Below, piece by piece: positions 61,267 to 64,000 of a DNA stretch of 64,000 bases. Positions within the stretch are counted from its first letter, which is position 1. Every line of letters begins with the position of its first letter. The stretch is from Peptococcaceae bacterium UBA6116 (GTDB lineage Bacteria; Bacillota; Desulfitobacteriia; Desulfitobacteriales; Syntrophobotulaceae). The notes beneath the pieces were generated by a model. That model was not told where the DNA came from. It did no database searches and saw nothing but the letters and a program-made list of their open reading frames with translations. Location: assembly GCA_002423425.1 (NCBI GenBank), contig DIWC01000018.1, positions 20,306-84,305 on the forward strand. The letters run 5' to 3'. A program made the translations under genes and the position numbers.

Positions 61267-62217
61267 ATGATGGCCGATGTTGTAGAATGCTCTCTTTGTC
61301 CGCATCATTGTAAACTGCAAGAAGGCAAAACCGGGTTATGCCAGGCCAGAGAAAATAGAAACGGCAGGATGGTATCTTTAACTTACGGGGAAATTGCGGC
61401 CTGGCATTTGGATCCTATCGAAAAAAAACCGTTGTATCATTTTTTCCCCGGAAGCAGGATTTTATCGGTCGGAGGTTACGGCTGCAATTTAAAATGTTTT
61501 TTTTGCCAGAATCATGAGATTTCTCAAAAGTATGAACATGGGGAAAAGATTTTGCCCGAGCAATTGGCACTCCTTGCTGAAAAAGATCAGTCTCTTGGTA
61601 TCTGTTTTACCTATTCCGAACCCTTGGTATGGTATGAAATGATTGCCGAAACGGCACCGTTAATCAAGAAACAAGGTGGAAAAGTTGTTCTGGTCAGCAA
61701 CGGAATCATTGAGGGAAAATATCTCGAAAATTTAATACCATTCATCGATGCCGTAAATATTGATATTAAAGGGTTCACGGAAGAATTTTACCGTCGGCAT
61801 ACGGGAGGGAAATTAGAATGGGTTCTTAATACTGTGGGAAGATTGGCCGGTAAGGTTCATACTGAGATTACCACCCTGGTGATTCCAACTTTAAATGATA
61901 GTCCGGCAGAAATAAAAGCCTTAGCAAAGTGGCTCGCCGCCTTGAAAGTACCGCTTGCCTGGCATTTGAGCAGATATTTTCCTACGTATAAAAGTCAAAT
62001 TCAGGCGACAGGTGAGAAGGAGTTAAAGGAGCTTTGGACATTAGCCAAGGAATACTTGCCCTACGTCTATCTTGGCAACATGCCGGGAGGGAATACCACT
62101 TATTGTCCTCAATGCGGCATAAAAGCTATTACCAGAGATTCGATTATCGGTATGAAAACCCGGGAAGGAAAATGCATTAGCTGCGGGCAGGAAATCTGGG
62201 GATTGGGGCTGGCGTAA
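61267..62217 (+). CDS. AmmeMemoRadiSam system radical SAM enzyme
   Basis: 316 residues: an N-terminal cysteine motif (CSLCPHHCKLQEGKTGLC), the radical SAM cluster CNLKCFFCQN (about residue 75), GYGCN, YSEPLVWYEM, IDIKGFTEEFYRR, HLSRYFPTY, and a C-terminal zinc-ribbon-like pair (CPQC...CISC). It resembles pyruvate-formate-lyase-activating enzymes but belongs to the subfamily always found with AMMECR1 and MEMO. It probably installs a radical modification with the fusion protein upstream. GGACGGAGG precedes the start (ATG 61267 or the next). Confidence 0.93.
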   Translation: MMADVVECSLCPHHCKLQEGKTGLCQARENRNGRMVSLTYGEIAAWHLDPIEKKPLYHFFPGSRILSVGGYGCNLKCFFCQNHEISQKYEHGEKILPEQLALLAEKDQSLGICFTYSEPLVWYEMIAETAPLIKKQGGKVVLVSNGIIEGKYLENLIPFIDAVNIDIKGFTEEFYRRHTGGKLEWVLNTVGRLAGKVHTEITTLVIPTLNDSPAEIKALAKWLAALKVPLAWHLSRYFPTYKSQIQATGEKELKELWTLAKEYLPYVYLGNMPGGNTTYCPQCGIKAITRDSIIGMKTREGKCISCGQEIWGLGLA

Positions 62218-62304
62218 TTGTATACAATATTTAACTGCAAAACCACTTTACATATTGCTCAGGAAATACTATAGTAAACACAAGAAATATTTCAATAAAT
62301 AACT

Positions 62305-62482
62305 CAGGCAATGTTAGATCAGATTAGTTTATTATGACAAGGCAATGAGGCCTCAGAAAAACAAAAAAGTTGTTTCTGAGGTCTTTATATTTACAGGCAA
62401 ACATTAGATCAGATCATTTTATTATAACAAGGCAATGAGGCCTCAGAAAAAACAAAAAAATGTTTCTGAGGCCTTTATATTA
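62305..62482 (+). repeat. Tandem 89-bp duplication with terminator-like hairpins upstream of amtB
   Basis: Two direct copies (62305-62393 and 62394-62482), about 90% identical, each ending in a hairpin: GGCCTCAGAAA against TTTCTGAGGTC or GGCC, followed by TTTATATT. Both lie between the radical SAM gene and amtB. They could be two tandem attenuators in the amtB leader, or paired terminators of the upstream operon. Confidence 0.85.
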
Positions 62483-62521
62483 ATTAAGATATTTTTTAGA
62501 TAAAAAAAGGAGGAGAAAAAA

Positions 62522-63739
62522 ATGAATTCAGGAGATACAGCTTTTATGCTCGTTTCCAGCGCCCTTGTACTTTTAATGACACCTGGTCTAGCCTTTTTCT
62601 ACGGAGGCCTAGTGAAAAAACGTAACGTGTTGTCAATTATTATGCAAAGTTTTATCGCGATGGGCATTGTAACAATTATCTGGGTGACCGTAGGCTACTC
62701 GCTTGCGTTTGGTCCGGATGTCAATTCAATCATTGGTGATTTTAGCAATGTACTACTAAAAGGAGTCGGTGCGGATCCAAGACCAGGGGGAACAATCCCT
62801 GCGCTTGTATTCATGGTTTTCCAGATGATGTTCGCCATTATTACACCCGCTCTGATGACGGGTGCTACGGCTGAACGGCTGCGTTTCCCCGCCTATGTTT
62901 TATTACTTGCACTTTGGAGTCTGCTGGTTTATGTACCGCTCGCTCACTGGGTCTGGGGTGGAGGCTGGTTGGCAAAGTTAGGAGCTTTGGATTTTGCCGG
63001 AGGTACCGTCGTTCATATCAGTGCAGGGATCTCGGCACTAGTAGCTTGTATCACCATTGGCAAACGAATGCAAATTGCATCTGATCCGACGATTCCACAT
63101 AATGTTCCTTACGTTATCCTCGGAGCTTCCCTGCTATGGTTTGGCTGGTTCGGATTTAATGCCGGGAGTGAATTGGCAGCAGACGGAGTGGCTGCGAACG
63201 CTTTTGTTACGACACAAGTGGCTACGGCAGTAGCGGTTCTGGGTTGGTTGCTCGTTGAAAAGCTTCATCATGGAAAACCAACGGCTGTAGGGGCTGCATC
63301 CGGCGCTGTGGCAGGTCTGGTAGCGATTACACCGGCTTGCGGCTTTGTAACCCCAGCGTCTTCTATCGTTATTGGCTTTGTGGCCGGCGCAATTTGCTAC
63401 TTTGCAGTTGCTAAGATGAAAAGTAAATTCGGTTACGACGATGCGCTGGATGCCTTTGGAGTTCATGGAATCGGCGGAACTTGGGGAGCGCTTGCAACCG
63501 GTATATTCTGTACTACATCGGTTAACTCCCTGGGCGCTGACGGACTTTTCTACACAGGTAGTTTTCATCAGGTCGGTGTTCAATTAATCGCTATATTGGC
63601 AACTTACGTCTATTGCGGGATTGTAACCTTCATTTTACTAAAAATTATTGGCTTAATTACGCCACTCACTGCAACAGACGAAGAACAGAGTGTCGGACTT
63701 GATATCACACAGCACGGAGAACGTGCCTACGCAGACTAA
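62522..63739 (+). CDS. amtB: Ammonium transporter
   Basis: 405 residues and 11 hydrophobic helices of the Amt family: ALVLLMTPGLAFFYGGLV, GATAERLRF, DFAGGTVVHISAG, WFGWFGFNAGSE and DDALDAFGVHGIGGTWGALATG (the pore His pair lies in the HISAG and FGVHGIGG stretches). It carries ammonium into the cell. AGGAGGAG before the ATG. glnB/glnK usually follows amtB in this group but is not visible before the window ends. A signal-like region is absent in Gram-positive homologues. Confidence 0.97.
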   Translation: MNSGDTAFMLVSSALVLLMTPGLAFFYGGLVKKRNVLSIIMQSFIAMGIVTIIWVTVGYSLAFGPDVNSIIGDFSNVLLKGVGADPRPGGTIPALVFMVFQMMFAIITPALMTGATAERLRFPAYVLLLALWSLLVYVPLAHWVWGGGWLAKLGALDFAGGTVVHISAGISALVACITIGKRMQIASDPTIPHNVPYVILGASLLWFGWFGFNAGSELAADGVAANAFVTTQVATAVAVLGWLLVEKLHHGKPTAVGAASGAVAGLVAITPACGFVTPASSIVIGFVAGAICYFAVAKMKSKFGYDDALDAFGVHGIGGTWGALATGIFCTTSVNSLGADGLFYTGSFHQVGVQLIAILATYVYCGIVTFILLKIIGLITPLTATDEEQSVGLDITQHGERAYAD

Positions 63740-63754
63740 CATTAGACTGGGACA

Positions 63755-63792
63755 AGGGGACAGGGGGACGGTTCTTCTGTCCTTTTTCTTTT
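63755..63792 (+). terminator. Intrinsic terminator after amtB
   Basis: GGACAG pairs with CTGTCC around a 13-base loop, followed by TTTTTCTTTTT. The G-rich core (GGGGGACGGTTCTTCTGTCC) also resembles a dispersed repeat of Firmicutes genomes. Confidence 0.75.
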
Positions 63793-63859
63793 TGCAGAAA
63801 ACAACGGTTTCTAATCATTGTACGGCTTGACACACATTGAATTAGTTTGGTTTCTGGGC

Positions 63860-64000
63860 ATAAAAATACTCCCCTTTTTGTAGCAGATAATATTATTTAA
63901 CCTGTCTACCTAAAGGGGAGCACATCATTTAGCTTGAGACGGTTTGTTCAAGGTAATTTCTAGACGTGTTCTCTGAAGTCGACTTCGCCTTCTTCAAAGT
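63860..64000 (-). other. Right edge: inverted repeat and possible 3' end of a minus-strand gene
   Basis: CTCCCCTTT and AAAGGGGAG form a 9-bp inverted repeat near 63870-63925. Beyond it the minus strand has open frames that enter from outside the window and stop near 63933-63965. The layout would fit an insertion-sequence end, but the frame and family cannot be settled from 140 bases. Confidence 0.3.

Noticed and set aside
2500..64000. CRISPR array, rRNA or tRNA genes
   Set aside because: No regularly spaced repeat-spacer pattern and no tRNA or rRNA-like conserved segments were found on either strand by eye.

Overview
The window looks like a chromosomal segment of a low-GC, strictly anaerobic, Gram-positive bacterium of the Peptococcaceae/Desulfitobacteriaceae type (Dehalobacter, Syntrophobotulus and Desulfosporosinus are the kind of genus it suggests). 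The support is pyruvate:ferredoxin oxidoreductase, oxygen-sensitive class III ribonucleotide reductase with NrdR, a T-box RNA upstream of leuA, type III glutamine synthetase, Feo iron uptake with Fur-like boxes, strong AGGAGG ribosome sites and lipoproteins with Gram-positive type signals. The genus is an inference; no rRNA or tRNA gene is present to fix it.

Layout. 0-4.9 kb: truncated glmS, a lipoprotein, decayed HD-domain and hemL fragments, a CarD/CdnL regulator and metA (acetyl-CoA type by its residue 111). 5-11.2 kb: a sulfur/cysteine neighbourhood (MarR with twin operators, Rrf2, larE, serine acetyltransferase, cysK) that is full of wreckage: DUF2325, a second cysK, an hgcA-like C-terminus, tetR, pdxS and metY remnants. 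11.2-24 kb: helD, tcdA, a GIY-YIG protein, typA, a CHAP enzyme, a short cis-prenyltransferase, T-box/leuA, an rluA remnant, speD, murI and a crcB/DUF190 pair. 24-31 kb: two Gly/Tyr-rich small proteins, DedA, a Fur-boxed feoA-feoB-feoC operon, a LolA-like lipoprotein and htpG. 31-43.4 kb: a ZIP transporter, a two-component system, full-length metH, an octapeptide-repeat protein, nrdR-nrdD-nrdG and a CPA1 antiporter. 43.6-50.1 kb: pyruvate:ferredoxin oxidoreductase, an acyl-CoA thioesterase, citrate synthase and a UPF0316 protein.

50.1-57.3 kb is an accessory island. It holds four same-orientation copies of a structured repeat that ends in intrinsic terminators, two toxin-antitoxin modules whose toxin genes carry internal deletions, a lipoprotein, a two-gene split sigma factor (SigO/RsoA-like) beside decayed lytic-transglycosylase genes, and remnants that look like integrative-conjugative cargo (DUF6550-like, DUF6076-like). 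57.3-64 kb returns to core genes: type III glnN, a MEMO-AMMECR1 fusion followed by its radical SAM partner (the uncharacterised AmmeMemoRadiSam system), and amtB behind a tandem 89-bp duplication carrying terminator hairpins.

The most notable points are: (1) the AmmeMemoRadiSam pair, interrupted by a 181-bp element with perfect 20-bp inverted ends; (2) the split sigma factor; (3) the four-copy aptamer-like repeat; (4) an eight-unit octapeptide repeat protein; and (5) a consistent style of gene decay in which pseudogenes have lost internal blocks of tens to about two hundred codons.
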